Positions 1 to 10,743 of a DNA stretch of 64,000 bases are shown piece after piece. The position numbers and the translations under genes were made by a program. Source of the DNA: Microglena sp. YARC (Eukaryota; Chlorophyta; Chlorophyceae; Chlamydomonadales; Chlamydomonadaceae); contig CM039464.1 in the NCBI GenBank assembly GCA_022414725.1, forward strand, positions 10,024,038-10,088,037, given 5' to 3'. The notes under the pieces were generated by a model. That model had not been told where the DNA came from. It saw nothing but the letters and a program-made list of their open reading frames with translations, and did not search any database. Within the stretch, counting starts at the first letter, position 1. Each line of letters begins with the position of its first letter.

Positions 1-507
1 CCCCAACCTCCATCCCCCACCCACCCACCCTCTAACCCCAACCCCCACCATCCAACCTCCAACCTATTCCCCCCCACCCTCTAACCCCCACCCTCCACTC
101 TCACCCCCCACCCTCCACTCTCCACCCCCCACCCTCCACCCTCTAACCCCCAACCCCGCCCTCCACTACCCACCCTCCACCCTCAACCTTCCACCCCCCG
201 ACCCTTCACCTTCCACCTCCCACCCTCAACCCTCAACCCTCTACCCTCATTCCTCTACCTTCCAACCCCTACCCTCCACCCTCTTCATCCCACCATCTAC
301 CCCCACCCTCCATCATCCACCCTCCACCATCAACACTCAACACTCTACCACCCAATTCCTACCCTCCACCCCCCACCCTCTACCCCCCAAACCTCTACCC
401 TGTACCCTCTAATCCCCAACCAACACCCTCCGCCATCCACCCCCACCCTCAACTCTATACCCTCCACCCTCCACCCTCCATCCTCCTCCTATACCCCCTA
501 CCCCCAA
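1..507. repeat. C-rich minisatellite
   Basis: Degenerate tandem repeats of CCACCCTCCACCCTCTAACC type with no G-bearing coding signal. It lies left of the first partial copy of the gene A exon, so it is probably intron or upstream sequence. Confidence 0.8.
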
Positions 508-516
508 CCCTCGCAG

Positions 517-589
517 CTGCAATCTGGAAACGGGAACAGACAATCCTATTATCCCCAAGATACCTAGTTCCAACCAATTTAAAGGAACC
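517..589 (+). repeat. Left partial copy 1 of gene A exon
   Basis: A tcgcag acceptor is followed by about 73 bases matching the first part of the exon at 1587. The peptide core NPIIPKIPSSN is preserved and the reading frame is open. The copy then breaks into the C-rich minisatellite. Confidence 0.75.
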
Positions 590-1287
590 AATACACACTC
601 CCCCATCCCCCACCCCCCCACCCTTACACAATCCCCCCATCCCCCACCCCCCACCCTTGCACACTCCCCACATCCCCCACCCCCCCACCCTTACACCCCA
701 TCCCCACACCCCACCCTTACATACTCCCCCATCCCCCACCCCCCACCCTTACACAATCCCCCCATCCCCCACCCCACCCTTACACCCCATCCCCACACCC
801 CACCCTTACATACTCCCCCATCCCCCACCCCCCACCCTTACACACTCCCCCCATCCCCCACCCCCCACCCTTACACCCCATCCCCACACCCCACCCTTAC
901 ATACTTCCCCATCCCCCACCTTACACCCCATCCCCACCCTTACATACTCCCCCATCCCCCACCCCCCACCCTTACACACTCCCCCCATCCCCCACCCACC
1001 CACCCTTACACACTCCCCCCATCCCCCACCCACCCACCCTTACACCCCATTCCCACCCCCCACCCTTACACACTCCCCCCACCCCCCACCCCTCCACCCT
1101 TACACCCCATCCCCACACCCCACCCTTACATACTCCCCATCCCCCACCCCCCACCCTTACACACTCCCCCCATCCCCACCCACCCACCCTTACACCCCAT
1201 TCCACACCCCACCCTTACACACTCCCCCCACCCCCCACCCCTCCACCCTTACACCCCATCCCCACACCCCACCCTATCCCCTTGCAT
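590..1287. repeat. CCCCCACCCTTACAC minisatellite
   Basis: Tandem units of roughly 30-60 bases built from cccccatcccccacc and acccttacac. It separates partial exon copies 1 and 2. The proline/histidine-rich open frames across it are repeat artefacts. Confidence 0.85.
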
Positions 1288-1360
1288 CTCTAATCTGGAT
1301 TGGGGAACGGACAATCCTATTATCCCCAAGATACCTAGTTCCAACAGATACAAAGGAACC
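1288..1360 (+). repeat. Left partial copy 2 of gene A exon (dead acceptor)
   Basis: Matches the first about 73 bases of the exon at 1587. The acceptor reads gcat instead of gcag, so this copy should not splice. The frame stays open (NPIIPKIPSSNRYKG). Confidence 0.75.
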
Positions 1361-1415
1361 CTTACACACTCCCCCCATCCTCCATCCCCCCCCCCCCACC
1401 CCCCCCCCCCCGCAG

Positions 1416-1537
1416 CTCTAATCTGGAATGGGGAACGGGCAATCCTATTATCCCCAAGGTACCTAGCTCCAACCGGTTCAGAGGACCCCCTACAGCCTCC
1501 TCCTCCGCGGGCAAGCTGCTGCGCCCCCTCACCACCC
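1416..1537 (+). repeat. Left partial copy 3 of gene A exon
   Basis: About 122 bases nearly identical to the exon at 1587, behind an intact ccgcag acceptor and a long C tract. The frame is open, with two or three amino-acid changes. It ends in the C-rich minisatellite. It is the longest and closest of the three left copies. Confidence 0.8.
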
Positions 1538-1586
1538 CTCCACCCTTACACCCCATCCCCATCCCCCCGCCCTCCCCCCCCCGCAG

Positions 1587-2070
1587 CTCTAATCTGGAAT
1601 GGGGAACAGACAATCCTATTATCCCCAAGGTACCTAGCTCCAACAGATTCAGAGGACCCCAAACAGCCTCCTCCTCCGCGGGCAAGCTGCTGCGCCCCCT
1701 AACCACCCAGCAGATGGAAGCGATAACAATGGCAGACCACAGCCAGGGCGATGTCAGCAGCTACGGGACCTCCCCTGTGTTATTAGACTCTCCTAGAGGC
1801 ATCCGCCTTAATACAGAGCCATCCCTAGGCGCTATGTCGAGCTCCTGGAGCCTACAAGCCGACATGGATGAATTGGACCAAGAGCCGTCCACAAGGCCAG
1901 GCAGAGCCAACTCTGGCCCAGGCCTAGCCAGCCCAAGGCAAGGCATGGCCATCCCCAAGACCAGACATGGGCAGTCCAGGACCAATCTGATAGCAGAGTC
2001 TGGCCCCATCTCCCCCACCCCACCTAAGTCCCCGTGGACAGGTTCTAAAAGCTCACCCTCAAACATACAG
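1587..2070 (+). CDS. Gene A exon a, unidentified protein
   Basis: The acceptor is cccgcag and the donor CAG|gtttgt. The 484-base exon reads open throughout in one frame (1 base plus 161 codons, ending in phase 0). The peptide starts SNLEWGTDNPIIPKVPSSN. It contains LLRPLTTQQMEAITMADHS and is otherwise rich in Ser, Pro and Gly, as in a disordered region. I recognise no domain. Three left copies repeat its 5' part, and four right copies repeat its 3' end plus donor. Its phase-0 end does not match the phase-1 start of the exon at 3830, so an exon is missing between them or the two belong to different transcripts. Confidence 0.6.
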
Positions 2071-2796
2071 GTTTGTTTAGCGTTGGAGTTGGGGCAGGGG
2101 TAGGGGCCAAATGGGCAGGGGTAGAGATAGGGGTAGGAGCCTGGTGGGCAGGGGTAGGGGCCCGGGGGGCAGGGGTAGGGGCCTGGGGGGCAGGGGCCCC
2201 ATCTCCCCACCCCCACCAAAGTCCACCTAGGCAGGCTCTCAAAGCTGACCCTCAAACGTACAGGTTTGTTTAGTGTTGTGGTTGGGGCAAGGGTAGGGGC
2301 CTGATGGGCAGGGGCATGGGTAGGATAGGGAGCCTCAAACACACAGGTTTGTTTAGTGTTGGGGTTGGGGCAGGGTTGGGGGGCTGATGTGCAGGGGCGC
2401 TGGTAGGGGTTAGAGCTTGATAGGTAGGGGTAGGGGCCTAATGGGCAGGGGCATGGGTAGGATAGGGAGCCTCAAACACACAGGTTTGTTTAGTGTTGGG
2501 GTTGGGGCAGGGTTGGGGGGCTGATGTGCAGGGGCGCTGGTAGGGGTTAGAGCTTGATAGGTAGGGGTAGGGGCCTAATGGGCAGGGGCAGAGATAGGGG
2601 TAGGAGCCTCAAACATACAGATTTGTCTAGTGTTGGGGTTGGGGCAGAGGTAGGGATAGGGGCCTGATGTGCAGGGGCGCTAGTACGGATAGGAGCTGGA
2701 TGGGCATGGTTAGGGGCATGAGTAGGGGCGCGGGTAGGGGTAGGAGCTTGGCGGGCATGGGTAGGGGCCTGGGGGGCATGGGTAGGGGATTTTTGT
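2071..2796. repeat. G-rich minisatellite with right junction copies
   Basis: Units of GGGGTAGGGGCCTGATGGGC type. Embedded at about 2199-2290, 2332-2370, 2468-2505 and 2608-2645 are copies of the upstream exon's 3' end plus donor (CTCAAACATACAG|GTTTGTTTAG). The first covers about 70 exon bases, the others only about 15. The donor of the last copy is mutated (ACAGATTT). Confidence 0.8.
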
Positions 2797-2934
2797 ACCA
2801 TCCAGGGGTAGCCAAATAGTCTAAAAGGACTTGCACAACCATGATATCAGGAAGGCTGAACCCTAACCAATCGTTTTACTGGTGGGGGGCCTAAGTTTGT
2901 GCTCCAGGGATCAATTAGTTATACGATTTAACGT
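2797..2934 (-). mobile_element. Short dispersed element, family A (old copy)
   Basis: Degenerate minus-strand copy of a roughly 170 bp element seen many times in the window. It shows the motifs tccaggggtagcc, ggacttgcacaacc and a gggcctaagtttgtgct end. Confidence 0.55.
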
Positions 2935-3829
2935 GCATGGTAAGGGGGGTGGCAAATAACTCAGCTGAAGGTGAGGCAGAGTTCATGCAACGATTCAAAT
3001 TCAAATTCAAACATGCATGGTAAGGGGCTAGGCAAGCCACTTGGAAGGAGGCGAGGCCGCACCCATGTAACAATTCAAATTTAAATTCAAACATGCAGGG
3101 TAAGGGGCCGGGCAAGCCACCTAACAAGAGGCAAGGCAGCGTCCATGTAACAATTCAAATTCGAATTCAAACCTGCAGGGTCAGGTGCCGGGCAAGCCAC
3201 TTGGCAGGAAGCGAGGCTGCACCCATGGAACATTTCAAATTAAAATTCAAACATGCAGAGTAAGGTGCCGGGCAAGCCACTTGGCAGGAGGCGAGGCAGT
3301 GTCATTGTCACAATTCAAATTCAAATTCCAATCCAAACATGCAGAGTAAGGGACCGGGCAAGCCACCTAACAGGAGGCAAGACAGCGTCCATGTAACAAT
3401 TCAAATTCAAATTCAAACCTGCAGGGTAAGGTGCCAAGCATGCCACTTGGCAGGAGGCAAGGTAGAGACATTATCACAATTAAAATTAAAATTAAAATTA
3501 AAATTAAAACCTGCAGGGTAAGGTGCCGGGCAAGCCACTTGGCAGGAGGCGAGGTAGCGTCATTATCACAATTCAAATTAAAATTCAAATTAAAACCTGC
3601 AGGGTAAGGTGCCGGGCAAGCCACTTGGCCGGAGGCGAGGTAGCGTCATTATCACAATTCAAATTAAAATTCAAATTAAAACGTGCAGGGTAAGGTGCCG
3701 GGCAAGCCACTTGGCCGGAGGCGAGGTAGCGTCATTATCACAATTCAAATTAAAATTCAAATTAAAACCTGCAGGGTAAGGTGCCGGGCAAGCCACTTGG
3801 CAGGAGGCGAGGTAGTGTCATTATCACAG
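2935..3829. repeat. 80-95 bp satellite ending in a splice acceptor
   Basis: About 11 tandem units, each with gccgggcaagccacttgg, ggaggcgagg and an AT-rich run of AATTCAAATTC. Most units end cattatcacaattc. The last ends cattatcacag and is the acceptor of the exon at 3830. The array is therefore the intron's 3' end amplified leftwards, or the acceptor arose from a satellite unit. Confidence 0.85.
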
Positions 3830-4189
3830 GCATGGACTCCTTCTCCCCAGCACAAGTAGCAGCAGCAGTAGCAGCAGGAGCAGCAGCAGGAGGAGCAGCA
3901 GCAGGAGGAGGAGCAGCAGCAGGAGGAGGAGCAGCAGCAGCAGCAGCAGTCCCCCCCAATGTGAATCGCCAGCTGCAACAGCCACCCTCCATGGCCGGGA
4001 GCAGCTATCGTCAGAGGCGATATGTCTCAGGAGAGAATGCCATCATCACTGCTTCCAGCAGCAACCAGGGATCTGGTGTTGGTGATGGTAGTGAGCTGGT
4101 GGGGGAGTTCAGTGGTAGTGACGATCGTGCCGTGGATGGGCTAATGAGTCAGCTGTGGAAATTACAGTCCAGTACAGAGGCTTCTATCG
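3830..4189 (+). CDS. Gene A exon b, Ala/Gly-rich unidentified protein
   Basis: Acceptor ttatcacag, donor TATCG|gtgagt. It enters in phase 1 and leaves in phase 1. The open frame begins MDSFSPAQV, runs through an Ala/Gly tract coded by AGCAGCAGG repeats, then a Ser-rich stretch, and ends LMSQLWKLQSSTEAS. No known domain is recognised. The low-complexity tract could vary in length between alleles. A partial right copy of its last 50 bases follows at 4416. Confidence 0.6.
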
Positions 4190-4206
4190 GTGAGTTCGAA
4201 GATATG

Positions 4207-4394
4207 TAGGGAACGGCAAATCATATAACGTTGACCAAAGACAAGTATGATATCATATGATATCATATAAAAATCATATGATTAAATATCATATGATATG
4301 ATGCCCCAGGCCAAAGTTACCTAGTCAGACCGCCGGCATCATATGATAACATATGATGACATGATATCATATGATATCATAATGCTGATCCCTA
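4207..4394 (+). mobile_element. hAT-like MITE, TAGGGAAC family
   Basis: Starts TAGGGAACGGCAAATC and ends GCTGATCCCTA, with inverted ends and an interior rich in GATATCATATGATATC. It is flanked by a perfect 8-bp target duplication, AAGATATG (4199-4206 and 4395-4402). It sits 17 bases inside the intron, just past the donor of the exon ending at 4189. It has no coding capacity. Confidence 0.9.
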
Positions 4395-4415
4395 AAGATA
4401 TGTGAAAAAGGGTTG

Positions 4416-4693
4416 GGGCTAATGAGTCAGCTGTGGAAATTACAGTCCAGTACAGGGGCATCTCTGGGTAAGTCTAAAGATGTGTAAAAAATGATAACGG
4501 CTGGAGGGGCGTGGTGGCCGGACCGTAAACCCTAAACCCTGGTGTAAAGGGACCCTCCTGTACGCCGCAGCTGGGAAAAGTCCTCATCAAAGATGTGTAA
4601 AAAAATAATATCGGCTGGAAGGGCGTGGGGGCTTAACCCTAAACCCTGACCCCCCCAACCTTGGTGTTAAGGGGACCCTTATGTGTGCCGCAG
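4416..4693 (+). repeat. Exon b right copy plus two intron units
   Basis: 4416-4467 repeats the last about 50 bases of exon b with a strong donor (GG|gtaagt). Two similar units of about 115 bp follow, each with AAAGATGTGTAAAAAA, ggctggaggggcgtgg, a CCCTAAACCCT motif and gccgcagCTGG. The final gccgcag is the acceptor used at 4694. Confidence 0.7.
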
Positions 4694-4820
4694 CTGGTGT
4701 GGGTTTATGGGACTCCCATACAGCCTCATCAGTGTCCTTCGTCATCAATACCTACGCCACCAAAACGGTGGTTGGGAGTTGTATGCCGCAGCTGGGGAAA
4801 TCCTTATCAAAGATGTGGAT
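4694..4820 (+). CDS. Gene A exon c (reading frame uncertain)
   Basis: Acceptor gtgtgccgcag, donor GAT|gtgagt. All three frames are open. The phase-1 entry set by exon b gives a peptide containing SFVINTYATKTVVGS and leaves in phase 2, matching the next candidate exon. An alternative short exon could start at 4792 behind another gccgcag and read AGEILIKDVD. A third frame contains SLISVLRHQYLRHQNGGWEL. No domain is recognised. Confidence 0.4.
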
Positions 4821-6590
4821 GTGAGTGCTTTCATTTTGTGCTAAACATGGCAGCTTCTAGAGAGCTCTCTGTATGTGTATTTGTGCTAAACATGGCAGCT
4901 TCTAGAGAGCTCTCTGTATGTGTATTTGTGCTAAACATGGCAGCTTCTAGAGAGCTCTCTGTATGTGTATTTGGGCTAAACATGGCAGCTTCTAGAGAGC
5001 TCTCTGTATGTGTATTTGTGCTATATATGGCAGCTTCGAGAGAGCTCTCTGTATGTGTATTTGTGCTAAACATGGTAGCTTCTAGAGAGCTCTCTGTATG
5101 TGTATTTGGGCTAAACATGGCAGCTTCTAGAGAGCTCTCTGTATGTGTATTTGTGCTAAACATGGCAGCTTCTAGAGAGCTCTCTGTATGTGTATTTGTG
5201 CTAAACATGGCAGCTTCTAGAGAGCTCTCTGTATGTGTATTTGTGCTAAACATGGCAGCTTCTAGAGAGCCCTCTGTATGTGTATTTGTGCTAAACATGG
5301 CAGCTTCTAGAGAGCTCTCTGTATGTGTATTTGGGCTAAACATGGCAGCTTCTAGAGAGCTCTCTGTATGTGTATTTGTGCTAAACATGGCAGCTTCTAG
5401 AGAGCTCTCTGTATGTGTATGTGTGCTAAACATGGCAGCTTCTAGAGAGCTCTCTGTATGTGTATTTGTGCTAAACATGGCAGCTTCTAGAGAGCTCTCT
5501 GTATGTGTATTTGTGCTAAACATGGCAGCTTCTAGAGAGCTCTCTGTATGTGTATTTGTGCTAAACATGGCAGCTTCTAGAGAGCTCTCTGTATGTGTAT
5601 TTGTACCAAACATGGCAGCTTCTAGAGAGCTCTCTGTATGTGTATGTATGTGTATGATCCTAGAGAGCTCTCTGTATGTGTATGTATGTGTATGATCATA
5701 GAGAGCTCTATGTATGTGTTTGTCTTTGTATGCTTCTAGAGAGCTCTCTGTATGTGTATGTATGTGTATGATCCTAGAGAGCTCTCTGTATGTGTATGTA
5801 TGTGTATGATCCTAGAGAGCTCTCTGTATGTGTATGTATGTGTATGATCCTAGAGAGCTCTCTGTATGTGTATGTATGTGTATGATCCTAGAGAGCTCTC
5901 TGTATGTATATGTATGTGTATGCTTCTAGAGAGCTTTCTGTATGTGTATGCCTTTGTATGATTCTAGAGAGCTCTCTGTATGTGTATGTATGTGTATGAT
6001 CCTAGAGAGCTCTCTGTATGTGTATGTCTTTGTATGCTTCTAGAGAGCTCTCTGTATGTGTATGTATGTGTATACTTCTAGAGAGCTCTCTGTATGTGTA
6101 TGTATGTGTATGATCCTAGAGAGCTCTCTGTATGTGTATGTATGTGTATGCTTCTAGAGAGCTCTCTGTATGTGTATGTATATGTATGATTCTAGAAAGC
6201 TCTCTGTATGTGTATGTCTTTGTATGCTTCTAGAGAGCTCTCTGTATGTGTATGTATGTGTATGATCCTAGAGAGCTCTCTGTATGTGTATGTATGTGTA
6301 TGATCCTAGAGAGCTCTCTGTATGTGTATGTATGTGTATGATCCTAGAGAGCTCTCTGTATGTGTATGTATGTGTATGCTTCTAGAGAGCTCTCTGTATG
6401 TGTATGTATGTGTATGATCCTAGAGAGCTCTCTGTATGTGTATGTATGTGTATGATTCTAGAAAACTCTCTGTATGTGTATGTATTTGTATGCTTCTAGA
6501 GAGCTCTCTGTATGTGTATGCCTTTGTATGCTTCTAGAGAGCTCTCTGTATGTATGTGTATGATTCTAGAGAGCTCTCTGAGTCAGGCGC
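4821..6590. repeat. CTAGAGAGCTCTCTGTATG satellite, two unit types
   Basis: About 17 units of 45 bp (TTCTAGAGAGCTCTCTG, GTGCTAAACATGGCAGC) run to about 5640. They are followed by about 23 units of about 38 bp in which the TAAACATGGCAGC part is replaced by TATGTATGTGTATGATC. The core AGAGAGCTCTCT is palindromic. The first unit grows out of the intron start just after the exon c donor. Confidence 0.9.
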
Positions 6591-6632
6591 ATGTGCAGGT
6601 GTTGGGGGAGTGAGCTGGAAGGTGTGTTGTTA

Positions 6633-6787
6633 CAGTCTAGGGTAGACCAAAAAGGCTAAAGGGACTTGTCCAACCGTGACAGGAAGGTCTAAAAAGAAAA
6701 ATAACTGATGAACTGACCCCCAAACACTAATTTTACTGACGGGGGGGGCTGAGTTCATGCTACAGTGATAATTTAATTATACAATTA
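6633..6787 (-). mobile_element. Short dispersed element, family A
   Basis: Minus-strand copy. It reads tctagggtagaccaaaaagg, ggacttgtccaaccgtgac, a GGGGGG tract, and ends taattatacaatta. There is no coding potential and no clear inverted ends. Confidence 0.7.
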
Positions 6788-7890
6788 TGACTAAATGCAG
6801 AGACCATGAAGAACAAGGCACATATCAAGAAGGAGGGGTCCATGACCACCACTACCATCACGATCACCTACAGCCAAGAACCCAACCCCCTTTCATATAA
6901 CCCAATCATGTGCAGAGACCATGAAGGACAAGGCCGCTATCAAGAGGGAGGGCTCCATGACCACCACCACCATCACCATCACTGTCACCTAGAGCCAAGC
7001 ACCCATATCCATTTCATAAAACAAGATACCCAATCATGTGCAGGGACCATGAAGGACAAGGCAGCTATGAAGAGGGAGGGATCCATGACCACCATCACCA
7101 TCACCGTCACCTAGAGCCAAGCACCCAAATCCATTTCATAAAACAAGAGACCCAATCATGTGCAGGGACCATTAAGGACAAGGCAGCTATGAAGAGGGAG
7201 GGATCCATGACCACCACCACCACCACCATCACCATCACCTAGAGCCAAGCACCCAAATCCATTTCATAAAACAAGAGACCCAATCATGTGCAGGGACCAT
7301 GAAGGACAAGGCAGCTATGAAGAGGGAGGGATCCATGACCACCACTACCATCACCATCACCATCACCTACAGCCATGATGAACCCAACCCCCTTTCATAA
7401 AACACAATCCTGTGCAGAGACCATGAACGAGAAGGCGGCTATGAAGAGGGAGGGCCCCATGACCACCACTACCATCACCATCACCATCACCTAGAGCCAT
7501 GAACCCAACCCCCTTTCATAAAACATAATCCATGCAGAGAACATGAGAGAGAAGCCTGCTGTCAACAAGGAGGGCTCCATGACCACCACTTCCACTACCA
7601 TTACCATCACCATCACCATTACCATCACCATTACCATCAACATCAACATCACCACCACCACCACCACCACCATCAACATCACCTAGAGCCAAGCACCCAA
7701 ATCCCTTTCATAAAACAAGATACCCGATCATGTGCAGGGACCATCAAGGACAAGGCGGAAATGAAGAATGAGGGCTCCATGACCACCATCACCATCACCA
7801 TCACCTACAGCCATGAAACCGAACCCCTTTCATAAAACAAGATACCCGATCATGTGCAGGGACCATGAAAGAGAAGGCAAGAAGGCGGCT

Positions 7891-7990
7891 ATGGTAGCTT
7901 GTCCAGTTGAGGTAGGAGACCGCTCCCCACCCGCGAACGACGGGCTCCCTTAACATCACGCCCCACCAGGCGTTATCATAACCTTTTTTT
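7891..7990 (+). mobile_element. tRNA-derived SINE, 5'-truncated
   Basis: Carries only the SINE body and tail: ATGGTAGCTTGTCCAGTTGA to GGCGTTATCATAACC plus a T run. The tRNA-like head is missing, as expected for incomplete reverse transcription. Confidence 0.8.
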
Positions 7991-8385
7991 ATAACAACCA
8001 CGAACCAACCCCCTTCATAAAACAAGATACCCAATCCTGTGCAGAGACCATGAGAGAGAAGGTAGCTGTGATGAAGGAGTGCTCCATGACCACCACTACG
8101 ATCACCATCTCTAACAGCCAGGATCCTTAACCCCTTCCATAAAACATAATACCCAATCCTGTGCAGAGACCATGAGAGAGAAGGTAGCTGTGATCAAGGA
8201 GTGATCCCTGACCACCACTACAATCACCTACAGCCACGAAATCAACCCCCTTTCATAAAACAAGATACCCAATCCTGCGCAGAGACCATGAGAGAGAAGG
8301 CAGCTGTGATGAAGTTGTGATCCATGACCACCACTACAATCACCACCACTACCACCACCTACAGCCATGAAAAAAGCCCCTTTCA

Positions 8386-8593
8386 GTGATATACAATGGT
8401 CTAGTGGTAGACCAGATCGCTTGAGGATGAAGAGTTGGGGGTTCGACTCCCCCTTTGGTCGCTCTTGGCGTTGCAGGTCGTTGTCAACCGCGATGGTAGC
8501 TTGTCCAGTTGAGGTAGGAGACCGCTCCCCACCCGCGTACGACGGGCTCCCTTAACACCACGCCCCACCAGGCGTTATCATAACCTTTTTTTT
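8386..8593 (+). mobile_element. tRNA-derived SINE, full length
   Basis: The head carries a pol III A box (TGGTCTAGTGGTAG) and a B box inside a perfect T-arm-like hairpin (GGGGGTTCGACTCCCCC). The D-arm GGTC/GACC pairs, but the anticodon and acceptor stems do not, so this is not a working tRNA. The body and tail end GGCGTTATCATAACC followed by eight T. Confidence 0.9.
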
Positions 8594-8886
8594 ATAACAG
8601 CCATGAAACCAAACCCCTTTCATAAAACATAATACCCAATCCTGCGCAGAGACCATGAGAGAGAAGGCAGCTATGATCAAGGAGTGATCAATGACCACCA
8701 CTACCATCACAATCACCTACAGCCACGAAACCAACCCCCTTCATAAAACAAGATACCCAATCCTGCGCAGAGACCATGAGAGAGAAGGCAGCTATGATCA
8801 AGGAGTGATCCATGACCACCACTACAATCACCTACAGCCACGAACCCAACCCCCTTTCATGAAACAAGATACCCAATCCTGTGCAG

Positions 8887-8985
8887 AGACCATGAGAGAG
8901 AAGGCAGCTGTCAAGAAGGAGGGCGGTGTTCAGTTGGTGAAAGAGTGGAATGGAGCTGCAGCTGCTGGACGATGCAAGTCTGTTC
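8887..8985 (+). CDS. Gene A exon d
   Basis: Acceptor tcctgtgcag, donor GTTC|gtaagt. Two frames are open. One (phase 1 in) reads TMREKAAVKKEGGVQLVKEW then an Ala-rich stretch. The other (phase 2 in and out) begins DHEREGSCQEGG and keeps phase with the candidate exons on both sides. The left array repeats its 5' half about 14 times and the right array its 3' half plus donor eight times. No domain is recognised. Confidence 0.5.
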
Positions 8986-9315
8986 GTAAGTAGCAGAATG
9001 TGGTGGTGGTGTGTAATTGCGTGTGTGTGTGTGTGTGTGTGCATAAAGAGTGGAATGGAGCTGCAGCTGCTGGACGACGCAAGTCTGTTCGTAAGTAGCA
9101 GAATGTGGTGGTGGTGTGTAATTGCGTGTGTGTGTGTGTGGAATGGAGCCACAGCTGCTGGACGACGCAAGTCTGTTCGTAAGTAGCAGAATGTGGTGGA
9201 GGTGTGTAATTGCGTGTGTGTGTGTGTGTGTGTGCATAAAGAGTGGAATAAAGCCGCAGCTGCTGGACGACGCAAGTCTGTTCGTAAGTAGCAGAATGTG
9301 GTGGTGGTGTGTAAT

Positions 9316-9350
<35 letters not shown>

Positions 9351-9955
9351 ATAAAGAGTGGAATAAAGCCGCAGCTGCTGGACGACGCAAGTCTGTTCGT
9401 AAGTAGCAGAATGTGGTGGTGGTGTGTAATTGCGTGTGTGTGTGTGTGTGTGTGTGCATAAAGAGTGGAATGGGGGCGCAGCTGCTGGATGACGCAAGTC
9501 TGTTCGTAAGTAGCAGAATGTGGTGGTGGTGTGTAATTGCGTGTGTGTGTGTGTGTGTGTGTGTGTGCATAAAGAGTGGAATGGAGCTGCAGCTGCTGGA
9601 CGACGCAAGTCTGTTCGGAAGTAGCAGAATGTGGTGGTGGTGTGTAATTGCGTGTGTGTGTGTGTGTGTGCATAAAGAGTGGAATGGAGCTGCAGCTGCT
9701 GGACGACGCAAGTCTGTTCGGAAGTAGCAGAATGTGGTGGTGGTGTGTAATTGCGTGTGTGTGTGTGTGTGTGTGTGTGCATAAAGAGTGGAATTGAGCT
9801 GCAGCTGCTGGACGACGCAAGTCTGTTCGGAAGTAGCAGAATGTGGTGGTGGTGTGTAATTGCGTGTGTGTGTGTGTGTGTGTGCATAAAGAGTGGAATG
9901 GGGGCGCAGCTGCTGGATGACACAAGTCTGTTCGTAAGTAGCAGAATGTGGTGAT
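8986..9955 (+). repeat. Right array of gene A exon d (8 copies with donor)
   Basis: Eight copies of about 100-120 bp, each with gagtggaatggagctgcagc, GACGCAAGTCTGTTC|gtaagtag and a (GT)n tract of varying length. Every copy keeps a GTAAGT or GGAAGT form of the donor. Confidence 0.9.
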
Positions 9956-10430
9956 GTGTGGGGTGGGGGGGTGGGGGGGATGAAAAGTGGGGGGAGGGTT
10001 TGGGTGTGGGTGGGGGGGAATAAGTGACTGTGTGTGGGGAGGGGGCAAGGAGATGTGAGGGGAGGGGAGGGTGTGAGTGTGGGGATTAAGTGACTTTGTG
10101 TGGGAGGGGGCGAGGGGATGAGAAGTGAAGGGGGGGGGTGGATGTGTGGGGGGGGGACTAAGTGACTGTGTGTGGGCGAGGGCGAGGGGATGAGAAGTGG
10201 GGGGAGGGGTTAGATGTGGGTGTGGGGGACTAAGTGACTGTGTGTGGGCGGGGGCGAGGGCGAGCAGAGGAGAAGTGGGGGAGGGGTTGGATGTGGGTGT
10301 GGGGGACTACATGACTGTGTGTGGGCGGGAGCGAGGTCAAGGGGATGAGAAGTAGGGGAGGGGGTTGAATGTGGGTGTGGGGGACTAAGTGACTGTGGGT
10401 GGGTGGGGGCGAGGGCGAGGGCATGAGGCA
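9956..10430. repeat. G-rich minisatellite
   Basis: About six units of about 65-80 bp built from gactaagtgactgtgtgtggg and gaggggatgagaagtgggg. No coding signal. Confidence 0.8.
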
Positions 10431-10674
10431 GGGCTCTCCTCCAGCATTCATGACCACCCATAGGCCATTTGTGTGTGTGTGTGTGTGGTGGTGGTGGTGG
10501 GGGGGGTATCCTGGCCAGGCAACACAGACCGACAAAGGTGTGGCCGAAGGCAACACGGGCAATGTACTAGTAAAAACATATAAGCATACACACCTACCTT
10601 CAGACATACATACATACACACATAAATACATACATGCATACCTCACATTTTCTCTGTTTTTTTTACCAACGCAG

Positions 10675-10743
10675 TCATGGTATATCCTCAAGCGCCACCA
10701 CCTACCAACATGTGAAAGATCTCATCACACCTCACGGAGAGAT
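10675..10743 (+). CDS. Gene A candidate exon e, cut by a SINE
   Basis: A strong acceptor (ttttttttaccaacgcag) opens a frame that, entered in phase 2 from exon d, reads HGISSSATTYQHVKDLITPH. The only donor at its end, GAT|gtaatg, lies in the tail of the inserted SINE, so the original exon may have been longer. Supported only by the acceptor and phase agreement. Confidence 0.35.

Larger units (their letters stand above)
6788..8886. repeat. Left array of gene A exon d (about 115 bp units)
   Basis: About 14 units, each with a tgtgcag acceptor-like site, AGACCATGAAGGACAAGGC, a CCACCATCACCATCAC tract and cccctttcataaaacaag. The first about 45 bases of each unit match the start of the exon at 8887. 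The His/Thr-rich open frames are repeat products. Two SINE pieces are inserted (7891, 8386). Confidence 0.85.

Noticed and set aside
1..507. Telomeric end of a chromosome
   Set aside because: CCACCCTCCAC is too irregular and the gene A exon copies are embedded in the same tract.
657..1421. Long Pro/His/Thr open frame
   Set aside because: It translates a C-rich minisatellite and crosses partial exon copies in the wrong frame.
1587..4189. Direct splicing of gene A exon a to exon b
   Set aside because: Phase 0 end against phase 1 start introduces a stop; another exon or transcript is needed.
4661..5695. 344-codon frame of MAASRELSVCVFVLN repeats
   Set aside because: A 45 bp satellite period is divisible by three, so any frame stays open on both strands.
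8832..10048. Minus-strand His/Thr-rich open frames over 360 codons
   Set aside because: Complement of (GT)n linkers and exon d right copies; three overlapping frames are all open.
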